Notes: a model not told the origin generated them from the letters alone. 64,000 nt of DNA from Acestrorhynchus altus (GCA_034509495.1 CM067510.1:27875186-27939185); one strand, 5' to 3'. Shown: positions 48,176-58,445, numbered from the stretch's first letter. A program made the numbers and translations.

Positions 48176-51100
48176 TGTGCGTGTCTAAAGAAAGAGCTCC
48201 AGGACAAGCATGCTGACGTGGCTCAGACAGTAACAGCAGCAGAAAACTCCATCAACAAACTCCAGAGCAACATCTCTGCTGTAGAGGTATAGTTCTATAT
48301 ATTTTCCATCCACATAATTTTTGAGCATTTTGAAATGTACGTGCTCATGCTCTACATGCATGCAGACTCTGACTGATCAGTCAGACGGGGTGGGGCTAAT
48401 AGTATCACTGACCCAGATATTGAGTTACATAAAAAAAGGAGGGACTGTTTGCTCTCTTTCTTGGCTCACACAATGTTAACAAATTTCAGAATTAAAAGTC
48501 CTGAGAAGGGATAGTACTGATTATATAGAAATATATTGTCTCACTTTATTTGGACAACTGTAAGTATCTTTCAATCAATACACAAGATTCATCAATATTG
48601 TCAGCTCGGATCAGAAACACTGTGGAATGTCAATTTCCAACAGGATTTCTGAAATGTACAGTGTTTTCTAATCCTTATAAACTAAAAATTGTTTCTCAAT
48701 GAAGAAACATTTGAGTAGCCTAGGATATCCTGAAAATAACAAAAACAGGTCTCTTATCAATACTTCTTTTGTGAATAAAGACGTTGAAGGTCATGTTCCA
48801 GCTTGGTGATCATGGTCACCTAGATCATCTGAAGTTTCTTTACTTAACATTTCTGCCAAATTTTCATAATTGCACATAACATTTGCGAAATGTTTATTGG
48901 AAACCAGCTTCTGTCTTTTCAGCTCACTGAACTGCCTAGTTGAAATGAGTCATGTCAACAGCCTGGCGTAATTCTTGTTTTGGCATTAATCTGAAGGGTT
49001 TCTTCAGTGAGGTCATCATGTACCGCAGGTTTCTGTGTTCTCCTGAGCTAATTATAGTATTGTCACATTAGCCACTGATTCTTACACACACCTTCAACAC
49101 AGATGTGTAACAGAGACATGTGCAGAATTCCACCTCAACACCCAGCCTTTCAGCAATAAAGCTCCTGAGTAATGTCGTGAGAATCTGATGGCATTTGGCC
49201 ATGAGAGCTTTATGGCACTCATGCGCTGAATGTCTTCATTGCTTCACAGAGAGTGACAATTCTTTCTGGCCAATCAGCATTCTGCAAGGTTTAAACATAT
49301 TTTAGTCCATACACTGTTCTCTTGGAACCATTTACCGGGTTCCAGGTGCCAAATGTTCCTAACAAAAAGCAAAAAAGCTCTAGCAGAACTTTGTACTGGG
49401 GTCTGGCTGGATGAATTCCAGGCAGTGTCTGGTACAACTCATTCAGGCATTTGTGACCAATCAATATTTTTTATAAATCAGCTTCTCTATACAAGGAGTT
49501 TCTTTCATCCAAAAAGTAGGTGAGGCAGGTCCCAACAGACTTGATTTGTTTATCCATTAAAAGGGTGGGGTGCTTATCTGTCTGTTAAAAAACCCACTCC
49601 ATTTGAATGGATTTGAAAATTGTTTGTACATTGAAAAGTGGTCAGGGTTCCACATGATTGTTCAAAAAGGGGTAGGGGATGGGGCTATTGTACAAACACC
49701 TGAGGCTTTAACCCTGCAGCCCAGGCCTAGTAACTCTGCATGTATGGCAGTCATTTCATTCCAGTCAGACCATCATACCAAGCTGAGCTACTTTAGTTTC
49801 TGCTGCAGATATGGCATAAAGTCCCCCAACAGCTGTGTGAGAGACTGATGGAGAGCATGACTCGACATGAAATCTGTGTTTGACAGGTTTAAGATTATTT
49901 CACCAAATTTCTGAATTCTAAAACATTAGTAATGTGCTGTATAGATATAATTATTAAGTAATTATATGTGTATGTATTATTATTGTTACCTGCAGTGTCT
50001 GAGTCTACAGATCAAGAAACAAAATCAACCACTGCATGTTATCATTTTCTCTGGTGATTAAACTCAACATTTTCATTTAATTCTATAAAGCATTTAGTAA
50101 CTTTCTTACAGATTCCAAATAAAAATATAGCCATTAAGAGCTTTTATTTACAGAAATGAGAACTGAAAAAAAACCCCGGAAAAAATAGCCTTCAATCAAG
50201 GATAATAAAACAAAAAATACAGAGAAAAAAAAAAACAGAAAAAATATTTTGTGTTTATAAACCTCAAACAATGCCACTAAATCCAGCAAACACTGATGAA
50301 TATTCAATGATTATAGAAATCAAACAATGCTAATGTTTAACTTTGAGATAAATAATCTTCACAAATCACAGTTCAGTTCAGGTCTGGTCATGTAAGTAAG
50401 CAAGTAAAATTTATTTATGTAGCTCTTTTCTCAGACATAAAAAAACCCCTGAAACATTAAACATAAAACACTTTGAAAACCCTAAAACAATACATAATAA
50501 ATGAACTAAAAGCCTGTATAAACAGATACATTTTTAACTGCTTTTTAAAAGACTCCACTGATTCAAATCTGAGTCATGCTCTCCATCAGTTTCTCACACT
50601 GCTGTTGGGGGACTACATGCCATTTCTGGAGCAGAAACTGAAGTAGCTCAGCTTTGTATGATGGAAAGAAATGGCTGCTGTAGTGTAGAAAAGATAATTT
50701 AAGAAGAAAATTAAGTGGTCTCTTTTCCAGAGCTGTACAGCTCTTCTGGGTAATGTCCAAATAAGTGACAGAAATGATCTAGAGTTTAGTGTTTAGAGTT
50801 TGTAGAGGACTGAGATTTCTGTGGAGTGTTAGAACACGTTCTGTAGGTGATCTTGCGTGTCTTTGCTCAAACAGGAGTTGAGAGAGTCTGACTGATGTGA
50901 CCTAAATTCCTTTGTCATTTACAAGCCTCTACATGTATTTGTGTGTGTTTAGGTGTGTGTTCAGGAGGCTGGAGCTGTGCTGCAGCAGCAGTTCTCCATG
51001 CTGCAGGCAGTTGTAGAACAGGTTCGTGCTGAGCTGTTGGAGGCACTGCAGGGCGAACAGCAGCACACTCTCGCTCAGGCCCAGAGCATCCGGCAGCACC

Positions 51101-53242
51101 TGGAGCAGCGCTGTGCTGAGCTGAAGAAAACGCACACACACCTGGAGAAACTCACAAAGAACAAGAATGATGTTGACTTTCTCCAGGTACCATCAGATAC
51201 ACATTTCATAAAGCTCTGCATACTGGTTATTTTAATTGGTTATTCTCTGAACGAACTGTGTTTGCTCTGCCTCAGAAGTAGAGCTACCTTCAGAACCATT
51301 TTGAGTAGCAATAATCAGCATAGCATCGGGTACAATGCAACACACCAGGTGTCTCAGCATGGAGTTGTAGAGGTTCCTAATGGTGTTCTGCAATATTCCA
51401 TCCCATGCAGGTTGAATATTCTCACTTTGTTCCTGCCAATTTTGTGGTAGGGGCGGGGTGTTGTATATGGGCAATGTATAATGTTTAAACATATGGAAAT
51501 CTGATCTTCATTTTAACTGTTGAGAGATGGAGGTGATATAGCTAAGCTCCTAAAACTGAAAGAAATTGAGTTAGACATTTCCTATACCAGTCTCTGACAT
51601 TGACTGAAAGACAGATTTTTCCACTCTGCCATGCAGAATGCTTTCAGCTATGTGATTTTTCAGCATCAAGTCTTTGTACAAACATATTTTCCTCATGTCC
51701 CCCCTGATACTGTAAAGATTTAATCAAAATGACCATATGGAGTGGTGGTACAGTGGGGAAAATAAGTATTTAGTCAGTCACCAATTGTGCAAGTTCTCCC
51801 ACTTAAAAAGATGAGAGAGGCCGTTAATTGACATCATAGGTAGACCTCAACTATGAGAGACAAAATGTGAAAAAAAAAATTGAGAAAATCATTTTGTCTG
51901 ACTTTTAAAGAATTTATTTGCAAATAATGGTGTAAAATAAGTATTTGGTCAATAACAAAAGTTCATCTCAATACTTTGTTGTATATCCTCTGTTGGCAAT
52001 GACAGAGGTCAAACGTTTTCTGTAAGTCTTCACAAGGTTGGCACACACTGTTGCTGGTATGTTGGCCCATTCCTCCATGCAGATCTCCTCTAGAGCAGTG
52101 ATGTTTTGGGGCTGTTGGCGGGCAACACGGACTTTTAACTCCCTCCAAAGGTTTTCGATGGGGTTGAGATCGGGAGACTGGCTAGGCCACTCCAGGACTT
52201 TGAAATGTTTCTTACGAAGCCACTCCTTTGTTGCCCTGGCAGTGTGCTTGGGATCATTGTCATGCTGAAAGACCCAGCCACGTTTCATCTTCATTGCCCT
52301 TGCTGATGGAAGGAGGTTTGCACCCAAAATCTCACAATACATGGCCCCATTCATTCTTTCATGTACACGGACCAGTCGTCCTGGTCCCTTTGCAGAGAAA
52401 CAGCCCCAAAGCATGATGTTGCCACCCCCATGCTTCACAGTTGGTATGGTGTTCTTTGGATGCAACTCCGCATTCACTGTCCTCCAAACATGACGAGTTG
52501 TGTTTTTACCAAATAGTTCTACTTTGGTTTCATCTGACCATATGACCTTCTCCCAATTCTCTTCTGGAACATCCAAATGCTCTCTAGCAAACTTCAGACG
52601 TGCCTGGATATGGACTGGCTTAAGCAGGGGGACACGTCTGGCACTGCAAGATCTGAGTCCCTGGCGTCGTAGTGTGTTGCTGATGGTAGCCTTTGTAACA
52701 TTGGTCCCAGCTTTCTGCAGGTCATTCACTAGATCCCCCCTTGTGGTTCTGGGATTTTTCCTCACCGTTCTTGTGATCATTTTGACCCCACGGGCTGAAA
52801 TCTTGCGTGGAGCACCAGATCGAGGGAGATTAGTAGTGGTCTTGTAGGTCTTCCATTTTCTAATTATTGCTCCCACAGTAGATTTCTTCACACCAAGCTG
52901 CTTGCCTATTGCAGATTCAGTCTTCCCAGCCTGGTGCAGGTCTACAATTCGGTTTCTGGTGTCCTCCGACAGCTCTTTCGAGTTTGGAGTGTGACTGTTT
53001 GAGGCTGTGGGCAGGTGTCTTTTATAGTTTTATAAGTTACAGGTCTGTGACAGCCAGAAATCAATTTTTTTTTCACATTTTGTCTCTCATAGTTGAGGTC
53101 TACCTATGATGTCAATTACAGGCCTCTCTCATCTTTTTAAGTGGGAGAACTTGCACAATTGGTGACTGACTAAATACTTATTTTCCCCACTGTAAGTGCC
53201 ATGACAAGATGGTTTAGGATGATGTGCATGTATAACAGTTTA

Positions 53243-53307
<65 letters not shown>

Positions 53308-55290
53308 TGTGCGAACATGCAGGAATATTCTCAGTGGAGGAAGAGCAGTAGTAATGTGTGTATTCCTGCAGTGAGCATCAGTTTGACAGACCACCTGCAG
53401 TCCCTCAGCCACATCATCACGAACACCACCCAGGAACTGTGTGACAGTGTGCTTACCTCATACCGCAACACCCTCAAACAGGCCTGCACAACAGGTCAGT
53501 CCATAGGTACCCACAATTTATTACACAATTACTGTTTATTTAAACACAAGATGGGTATTCCTGGGTGTGGCCAGTGCATGGAAACATAAGGTTTCCAATA
53601 AAGTGGCCAGTGAGTGAGTTGTGATATTCTCGTTTTAACCCTACAGGTAACACACCAGTCCAGTGCCCAAGTCAGGACATTATTGCTGTAAAATCGAGCA
53701 TGACTCTACCAGAGCCGAACACCAGAGAGGACTTCCTTAAATGTAAGAAAACAGAGTGGAACTGAACGTCTGAGTGTGTTCTTTACTTCATGAATGTTGT
53801 GACTTCAGTCAACTGGCAGGTTTACAAACAGAACCCACACCAGAAGCACACAAACACATCCTGGTAAAGCAGTTTATGGGTTCGCAACATTCAAACATTT
53901 CAGAAGGCAACACAGGTCAAAGATGTATTCGGAATGTTTCATCAAGGAGGCGCCATTGCAGCCACTACATTTCCAAAGGTTTATAGGCACTCGTTGTAAT
54001 AAAGCCATTCTAAGTTGTATCCATTGCTCACACAGATGTGCAATTGCACACACACAGCTTGTCTAGTCCCTGAAGAGAAGTACAGCCAATAGAATCGGAC
54101 TCTAGAGCAGATAAGACTCTATCAGACTCTAGACCTACTGGCACCATCCCTGATGACAGGGGTGGGCTAGAGGGGTATAAAGCCCCCCCAGAATTGAGCA
54201 GTGGAAATGTGTTCTCTGGAATGCTGGAGCTCCATCTAGTATTTTTGGTTGGGATGAGTTGGGGATGAGGTGGAGTGATCATCCAACATCCTGACTTCTC
54301 TAATATTATTGTCAGGGAATGCAATCAAATCCTCACAGCAATGCTCCAAAATATAGTAGACAATAGTAGACAGTTACTCCAACAAAAGCAGGATTTCTGG
54401 TGGTCTGGTCTTCCTAAACTAGTTGCCCACCTGCCATCACCAACTATATAGAAATTTACACAGACCCTAATTAGCTGCAACCGTTATTATGTCTACCATC
54501 AAACTATCATTACTTCAGTACATTGGAGCTTTATAGCAGACATGTGGTAGCTCAGTGTCCCCCTATCAATCTAGGTATGAGTAGTTTGACGAGAGGAGGA
54601 CGGGTTGCTCTTTGACTTGTTCACTTCCGTAAAGCTGCGCTGTGACATCCGTTGTGAAAAGAGATATATAAATCAATTTGAATTTATTGATTCCCTCTCT
54701 GTTCTCCAGATGCTACCTCACTAAGTTTTGACTCTGGCACGGCACATCAGTTCTTGCGTCTGACAGAGGATGGGCGGAAGGCAACCAACACTACACCATG
54801 GCAGCACGGATACCCAGAGCATCCAGAGCGGTTTCTCCACTGGAAGCAGATCCTGACCTCCCAAAGCTTCTATCAGGGCCGCCATTATTTTGAGGTGGAC
54901 ATTAGTGGTGAGGGCATCCATGTGGGAGTGACTTCCAGCAGCATTGTTCGCCAGAGTGCTGAAAATGATGGCTGTCTAACTGGACATAGCACTTCCTGGT
55001 GTCTACAGTGGAATGGGCGGGGGTTCTCCGCCTGGAATGAGGGACAGGAAACTCCCATCAGGGCTACCAAATCCACAAGGCTGGGTATCTATCTGGATTT
55101 TGCCCAAGGCTTTCTGGCCTTCTATGCTATAGATGGTGGGATGCTTCTGCTGCACCGGTACCAAACTGAGCTGAGGGAGCCACTGTACCCCGCCTGCTGG
55201 CTGCCCAAAAAGGAGAATGTGGTGCTGTTGGTGGAGCCAGGACAAGACATGCCACTGAAAAGCCCATCTCCACCTTGCTCTCCACCATAG
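44088..55290 (+). CDS. trim16: Tripartite motif protein 16-type (B-box, coiled coil, PRY-SPRY)
   Basis: RING-less TRIM protein; human TRIM16 acts in stress response, autophagy of damaged membranes and ubiquitin-linked regulation. Exons: 44088-44217, 46737-47053, 48191-48286, 50953-51186, 53323-53494, 53647-53742, 54710-55290; phases agree, 541 residues. B-box 1 about residues 52-97 (CDSC ... KSCLTC ... YCEAH), B-box 2 about 101-138 (CVTH ... CQEC ... GHKGH), coiled coil about 150-310, PRY-SPRY about 350-535 (FLRLTEDGRKATNTTPW, RHYFEVDISGEGIHVGV, RLGIYLDFAQGFLAFY). The 96-, 234-bp middle exons are classic TRIM sizes. ATG sits in a strong context (gccaccATGa). Fish have several TRIM16-like paralogues, so the symbol is family-level. 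Introns 1 and 4 host transposons. Confidence 0.9.
44320..44376. repeat. (AT)n-rich microsatellite
   Basis: Impure TA/ATAT tract in trim16 intron 1. Confidence 0.9.
44560..45960 (+). pseudogene. Broken hAT-type transposase (ZNF862/KIAA1586-like)
   Basis: Plus frames: MSKKQATLSNYFGVPPPSKE (44604), HGSRQMITTPKCGAKYAV and HSAFEKHEKSKEHRT (BED/zinc-finger-like), EIVYIVSVSNNGEFSSYFLG and GVKRAAQDIMDGLLQVF (45115-45240), LISVCTDGAAVNVGVYNG and VVPKLRQMV (45270-45350, CTDGA motif of the hAT core), MRLAASSVYDLVNIVKT-type text (45541). Frameshifts and stops separate the pieces, and no terminal repeats were found. Confidence 0.7.
45961..46490. other. trim16 intron 1, A/T-rich
   Basis: Contains several loose copies of ataatgcatta words (also near 44410) that hint at a degenerate repeat; otherwise nothing recognised. 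Confidence 0.4.
46490..46675. mobile_element. Dispersed palindromic repeat, copy F (right arm)
   Basis: Contains atatctgctctgtggtggtc, taagcagagaaagagatggg and aggaggtggtcatattgata. Confidence 0.65.
46737..47053 (+). CDS. trim16: trim16 exon 2 (both B-boxes)
   Basis: Encodes DLPPGEDDVVCDSCIDRP through HKGHDMLPIIQARQNFE with the zinc-binding Cys/His set of B-box 1 and 2. Acceptor after a C-rich run (accccccccag-like), donor GTATGG. Confidence 0.93.
47054..48135. other. trim16 intron 2
   Basis: G/T-rich on plus around 47460-47830; no exon or named repeat recognised. Confidence 0.45.
48139..48176. repeat. (GT)n microsatellite before trim16 exon 3
   Basis: About 15 GT units followed by impure gcgcatgtgtgcgtg. 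Confidence 0.92.
48191..48286 (+). CDS. trim16: trim16 exon 3 (coiled coil)
   Basis: A 96-bp exon, KELQDKHADVAQTVTAAE then NSINKLQSNISAVE. The acceptor ctaaag follows a GT tract by about 23 nt. Confidence 0.9.
48300..49750. other. trim16 intron 3, left
   Basis: Carries two phrases (gcatgcagactctgactgat, cctaggatatcctgaaaata) also seen near 24200-24440 and 43490-43630, so a dispersed repeat is present but not classified. Confidence 0.45.
49757..50690. repeat. Inverted repeat pair (arms about 100 bp)
   Basis: The segment at 49757-49862 (accatcataccaagctgagc, gtcccccaacagctgtgtga, gatggagagcatgact) recurs inverted at 50573-50690 (agtcatgctctccatcag, ctgctgttgggggac, agctcagctttgtatgatgg). Either two opposite copies of one mobile element or the ends of one element. 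Confidence 0.7.
50953..51186 (+). CDS. trim16: trim16 exon 4 (coiled coil)
   Basis: A 234-bp exon, VCVQEAGAVLQQQFSMLQ through NKNDVDFLQ, heptad-rich. Acceptor gtgtttag, donor GTACCA. Confidence 0.93.
51751..53192 (-). mobile_element. Young Tc1-type transposon, nearly complete
   Basis: Bounded by TA on both sides. Both ends begin cagtggggaaaataagtatt and match each other for about 135 bp with few differences. Encodes one transposase frame on minus. High terminal-repeat identity points to a recent insertion into trim16 intron 4. Outer phrase caccaattgtgcaagttctc is typical of a widespread fish Tc1 family. Confidence 0.93.
51968..52891 (-). CDS. Tc1-type transposase (DDE), open frame without ATG
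   Basis: Cuts and pastes the element at TA. The frame is open for 308 codons from the GTG used as the 52891 boundary and stays open upstream to about 53000 (HTPNSKELSEDTRNRIVDL), with no ATG before the first conserved residues. Helix-turn-helix region: KQLGVKKSTVGAIIRKW; catalytic residues: WSDETKVELFG (D), FQHDNDPKHTARATKEWL (D) and SPDLNPIENLWRELK (E, DD34E type); C-terminus GYTTKY then TAA. Related fish copies begin MAKTKELSEDT or similar, so a short in-frame loss has probably removed the start. Not known to be translated. Confidence 0.85.
   Translation of the reverse strand: MKKSTVGAIIRKWKTYKTTTNLPRSGAPRKISARGVKMITRTVRKNPRTTRGDLVNDLQKAGTNVTKATISNTLRRQGLRSCSARRVPLLKPVHIQARLKFAREHLDVPEENWEKVIWSDETKVELFGKNTTRHVWRTVNAELHPKNTIPTVKHGGGNIMLWGCFSAKGPGRLVRVHERMNGAMYCEILGANLLPSARAMKMKRGWVFQHDNDPKHTARATKEWLRKKHFKVLEWPSQSPDLNPIENLWRELKVRVARQQPQNITALEEICMEEWANIPATVCANLVKTYRKRLTSVIANRGYTTKY
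53245..53306. repeat. (GT)n microsatellite before trim16 exon 5
   Basis: About 31 GT units ending 16 nt before the exon. Confidence 0.95.
53323..53494 (+). CDS. trim16: trim16 exon 5
   Basis: A 172-bp exon, EYSQWRKSSSNVCIPAVS through YRNTLKQACTT. The acceptor catgcag lies about 16 nt after a long GT microsatellite. Confidence 0.9.
53647..53742 (+). CDS. trim16: trim16 exon 6
   Basis: A 96-bp exon, GNTPVQCPSQDIIAVKSS to PEPNTREDFLK, matching the PEPSTREQFL linker of human TRIM16 before PRY. Donor GTAAGA. Confidence 0.9.
54010..54365. mobile_element. Non-autonomous Tc1-like element, copy 3
   Basis: Shares agcttgtctagtccctgaag, ggtgggctagaggggtataa and cctcacagcaatgctccaaa with 18690-19170. 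Confidence 0.65.
54390..54690 (+). mobile_element. LINE 3' UTR fragment
   Basis: Same 3' end as 3900-4270: cacctgccatcaccaactat, cagtgtccccctatc, ggagg-gagaggaggac and tail gaaaagagatatataaatc. Confidence 0.65.
54710..55290 (+). CDS. trim16: trim16 exon 7 (PRY-SPRY, stop)
   Basis: A 581-bp terminal exon coding the whole PRY-SPRY domain, from YATSLSFDSGTAHQFLRL to SPSPPCSPP and TAG. Acceptor gttctccag. Confidence 0.95.
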
Positions 55291-55349
55291 ACCACACACT
55301 TATAGGCTTGACGATATGTTATCATTATCTTGAGATGTTCTGATTTTGG

Positions 55350-55690
55350 AGTATTAAAGACTTTAAAGTATTACATTTATATTAACTATATAGTAAAGAC
55401 TGTCAAAAATGCTTTAACAAAATGTTTCTAATTGTATGTACAGAAGCAGGAATGCTGATGTAGACATGCCTACATTGTGTGTTATGTGTCTATTTTCAAT
55501 CTAATCATGTCAGAATGAGTGGCTAAACATTTACTAGGGGAGACATCCAAACTGGGAAATAAACAAGTGATTATCTGCTCAAGTTAAAGGCAACAGGACT
55601 TGACAGTGATCTGTTCAAATTACTGATCTATGAATATCTGTTTTAGTTTTTGGATAAAGACCTTCAACAAAAAGAGCCAATAAACTTTGT
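55350..55690 (+). promoter_or_regulatory. Candidate trim16 poly(A) signals
   Basis: ATTAAA near 55353, AATAAA near 55558 and AATAAA near 55680 follow the stop codon. Which is used cannot be told from sequence. Confidence 0.4.
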
Positions 55691-56019
55691 TTGTGGATAA
55701 AGTCCCAAAAAGAAGAGCCCATCATTTTGCTGGTTATTTGGCCTATATGCTACAGATATCTGTTTATAATTCATCATAACTCAGATTTTTTCCTGAACCT
55801 GTAGATGGAGATATGAATTTTTGCAAAGGCAACAGCTCCTCCAAGCCTAGTCAAGTGAGAGGATTTTACAGGTTAGATTAAACACCCTATTAAGTTTAAT
55901 TGGCATTTGATAAAATTGTTTGTTACTAAAGACAGGAAAGATGGAAAAAAGACAAAGAAGCCTGTTACTCAGACTAGGTATAGGCTAACGTATATTACGT
56001 AGATAGTATTCAACCAAAA

Positions 56020-56025
<6 letters not shown>

Positions 56026-56060
<35 letters not shown>
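56026..56060. repeat. (TA)n microsatellite
   Basis: TA run after gtgtgtata. Confidence 0.95.
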
Positions 56061-56061
<1 letters not shown>

Positions 56062-56079
56062 CTGCACATATGGATATGT

Positions 56080-56790
56080 ATTCACCTTTTCATGAAGCCC
56101 CTAAATAGTTCTGGTGCAACCAATTATCTTCAGATGTCACATGCATGAAGTCCCTATGTGCAAATGTGTCACATGATCAGTCATTATATATACACCTTTT
56201 TATGAAAGGCCCCAGAGGCTGCAAAACCTTTAAACAAGAGGCACCACTAACCAAACACCACCATTAAGATCAAGGGGATGGCAGAGATGAAGTTGAGAAG
56301 TACAGTCAGGGTTGTGTTATAAAAAATAAAATCCAAACAGTTAAATCTATTATCATCAAATGGAAAGAACATGGTACCACAACAAGCCTGCCAAGAGGAG
56401 CTGCCCACCAAAACTCTAAGGCAAGGCAAGGAGGGCATTAATCAGAGAGGCAGCATAGAGAACAAAGGTAACCCTGAAGGAGCTGCAGAGTTCGCAGGGA
56501 GAGACTAGAGTATCTGTCCGTACAACCACAATAACCCATACTCCATATAGCTGGGCTTTAGGGAAAGCAGCAAGAAGAAAGCCTTTACTAATAAACAAAA
56601 ACAGAAAGGCTTATTTTGAGTTTGCCAAAAGTGGGAGACTCCCCAAATGTATGGAGGAAGGTGCTCTGGTCAGAGGAGACCACAATTTAACTTTTTGGCC
56701 ACTATGGAAAACACTATGTCTGGTGCAAAACCTCATCACCCCGAGATTACTGTTCCATGTGTTTTAACAGCAGGGAATGGGAAATCAGAA
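56080..56790 (+). pseudogene. Decayed Tc1-type transposase, fourth family
   Basis: Order of Tc1 parts on plus: atcaaatggaaagaacatgg (HTH), acaagcctgccaagaggagc, acagaaaggcttattttgag, ggaggaaggtgctctggtca then gaggagaccacaatttaact (SDET-type), ctatgtctggtgcaaaacc. Truncated before the last catalytic part; stops throughout. Confidence 0.7.
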
Positions 56791-56799
56791 TTAGAAATA

Positions 56800-57270
56800 C
56801 TCCATTAATCAGTAGCACCCATTTATATAAAATAATAAACAAAATAGTATAAAAAAATAAAGAACAGATAAACACTGTGAAATATATATACAGTTTAAAT
56901 TCTTCTGAAAAGGCAGTGGCTTTGATAATAAGTATGAAACATCTTGTGTTGTGCTGTGTTGTGCTGACATTACCCTGGATACCGTGGCTCTTGATACATC
57001 ACAAAGACTTGCTGTCTTGGTCACAGATGTGCCAGCAAGACGTGCACCTACAGTTTGTCCTCTTTTGAACTCTGGTATGTCCCCCATAATGTTGTGTGCA
57101 TTGCAATATTTTGAGCAAAACTGCTCTTACCTGCTAATTGAACCTTCACACTCTGCTCTTACTGGTGCAATTAATGAAGATTGGCCACCAGGCTGCTCCA
57201 ATTTAACCATGAAACCTCCGACACTAAAATGACAGGTGTTTCAGTTTCATTGTCCAACCCCTGTACATAT
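56800..57270 (-). pseudogene. Tc1-type transposase N-terminus with terminal repeat
   Basis: Minus frame from 57087: MGDIPEFKRGQTVGARLAG then VTKTASLCDVSRATVSRVM, the helix-turn-helix start of another Tc1 family, then lost. The terminal repeat tacaggggttggacaatga and aactgaaacacctgtc is at the right end near 57270. Confidence 0.75.
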
Positions 57271-57384
57271 CAGCCTAATCTGATGATAAACCTAGATTAA
57301 AGAAAAAGGAGGACTGTAAAAAAATATGTAAAATATTGGATGTGACAAAATGGAAGTTCTAATTATATCTCTCTGCCTTCTGAA

Positions 57385-57680
57385 GTCAATGATGACCCAC
57401 CAGCCCTGGCAGATGAAGGCCACCCCTTCACATTAGCAGCCCACCTTCCAGCTACTGGACCTGGACTAGTTGTCCACCTGCCATCACAGACTATGTAGAA
57501 ATTTACTCAGACCCTAACTAGTTTCTACTATCATTTTTTCAGTGTACCTGAGTATTACAGCAGACATGTGGGGGTCCGGTGTCCCCTTATGATATGAGTA
57601 GTTTGTGGTTCCGCCCAAGGTTTTTCCTCCAGCTGTCACCCATTGGCTTGTTTAGCGGGGTGTTCTATCTTGTTTTGCAC
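57385..57680 (+). mobile_element. LINE 3' UTR fragment
   Basis: Parallels 3800-4230: gatgacccaccagccctggc, tactggacctggactagttg, tgggggtccggtgtcccc, ccaaggtttttcctccagct. Confidence 0.7.
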
Positions 57681-57759
57681 TGAAAGTGCTCCTGTGTCTC
57701 ATCACTCTATGGTAGAATCATTGTCCATAATGACCTGCAGTTTAATGTTTTCATTTGAA

Positions 57760-58445
57760 TTTTGCAAATAATAGTGTTTTGTCACTCTTTCTTTGTTGTG
57801 AAAGTCTGAAAAGAAAGTTTCAGTGTTGTACACAGTACACTGTGCATTCCAATACTGAGAACATGCATTACATGTTGTGCAAGATTTGAAACTTAAAGAA
57901 ACTTGCAATGCTTAATTGGACAAAATAAACAATGTTTACAATCAAATTTAACAAAGCGCAGTGTATTTTACCTCATTCTATGTTGTTAAAGTGTTTTTTG
58001 AATGTAACAGAGATTTCCACATGATTTCAAGGCTGAGAAAACCTGTTTTAGGCACTTTGCCATGCGTGGAGTAGTTGTTTTAGAAGTTCAACAATGAAAG
58101 CTGCTGTAGTTTACAGGAGAAAATGTTCAGTGTTCAGTGTTCAGTGTTCACATTCAAATCTGACAAATAGTTTTTTGTCACAAATTCTTTGTTGGTAAAG
58201 TCTTATAAGAATGTTTCAGAGCTCTGCACATGACAGTGCATTCCAATGTTGAGAACGTGTTTTAAGCACTTTGCCGTGTGTTCAACTGTAAGATGTGAAA
58301 CTTAAAAGTTGTGTAGCTTGATTGGAGAAAATAAACAATGTTTATAATTAAATTTGACCAGGAGCAGTGACTTTGACCTCATTTGACTTCATTCTATGTT
58401 AAAATGTTTTTTGGATGTAACAGAGCTTTCCACACTCACAGAAGA
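57760..58445. repeat. Tandem duplication, unit about 400 bp, diverged
   Basis: 57762-58050 and 58162-58445 share, in order, tttgtcac, gtgcattccaat, gaaacttaaa, aaaataaacaatgtttaca (or tttata) and ttttttgaatgtaacagag (or ttggatgt). Confidence 0.75.

Noticed and set aside
52038..52847. Plus-strand frames inside the Tc1 element
   Set aside because: Shadows of the transposase, which is encoded on minus with clear DDE motifs.
54721..55325. Minus-strand frames opposite trim16 exon 7
   Set aside because: Shadows of the PRY-SPRY exon; no independent features.
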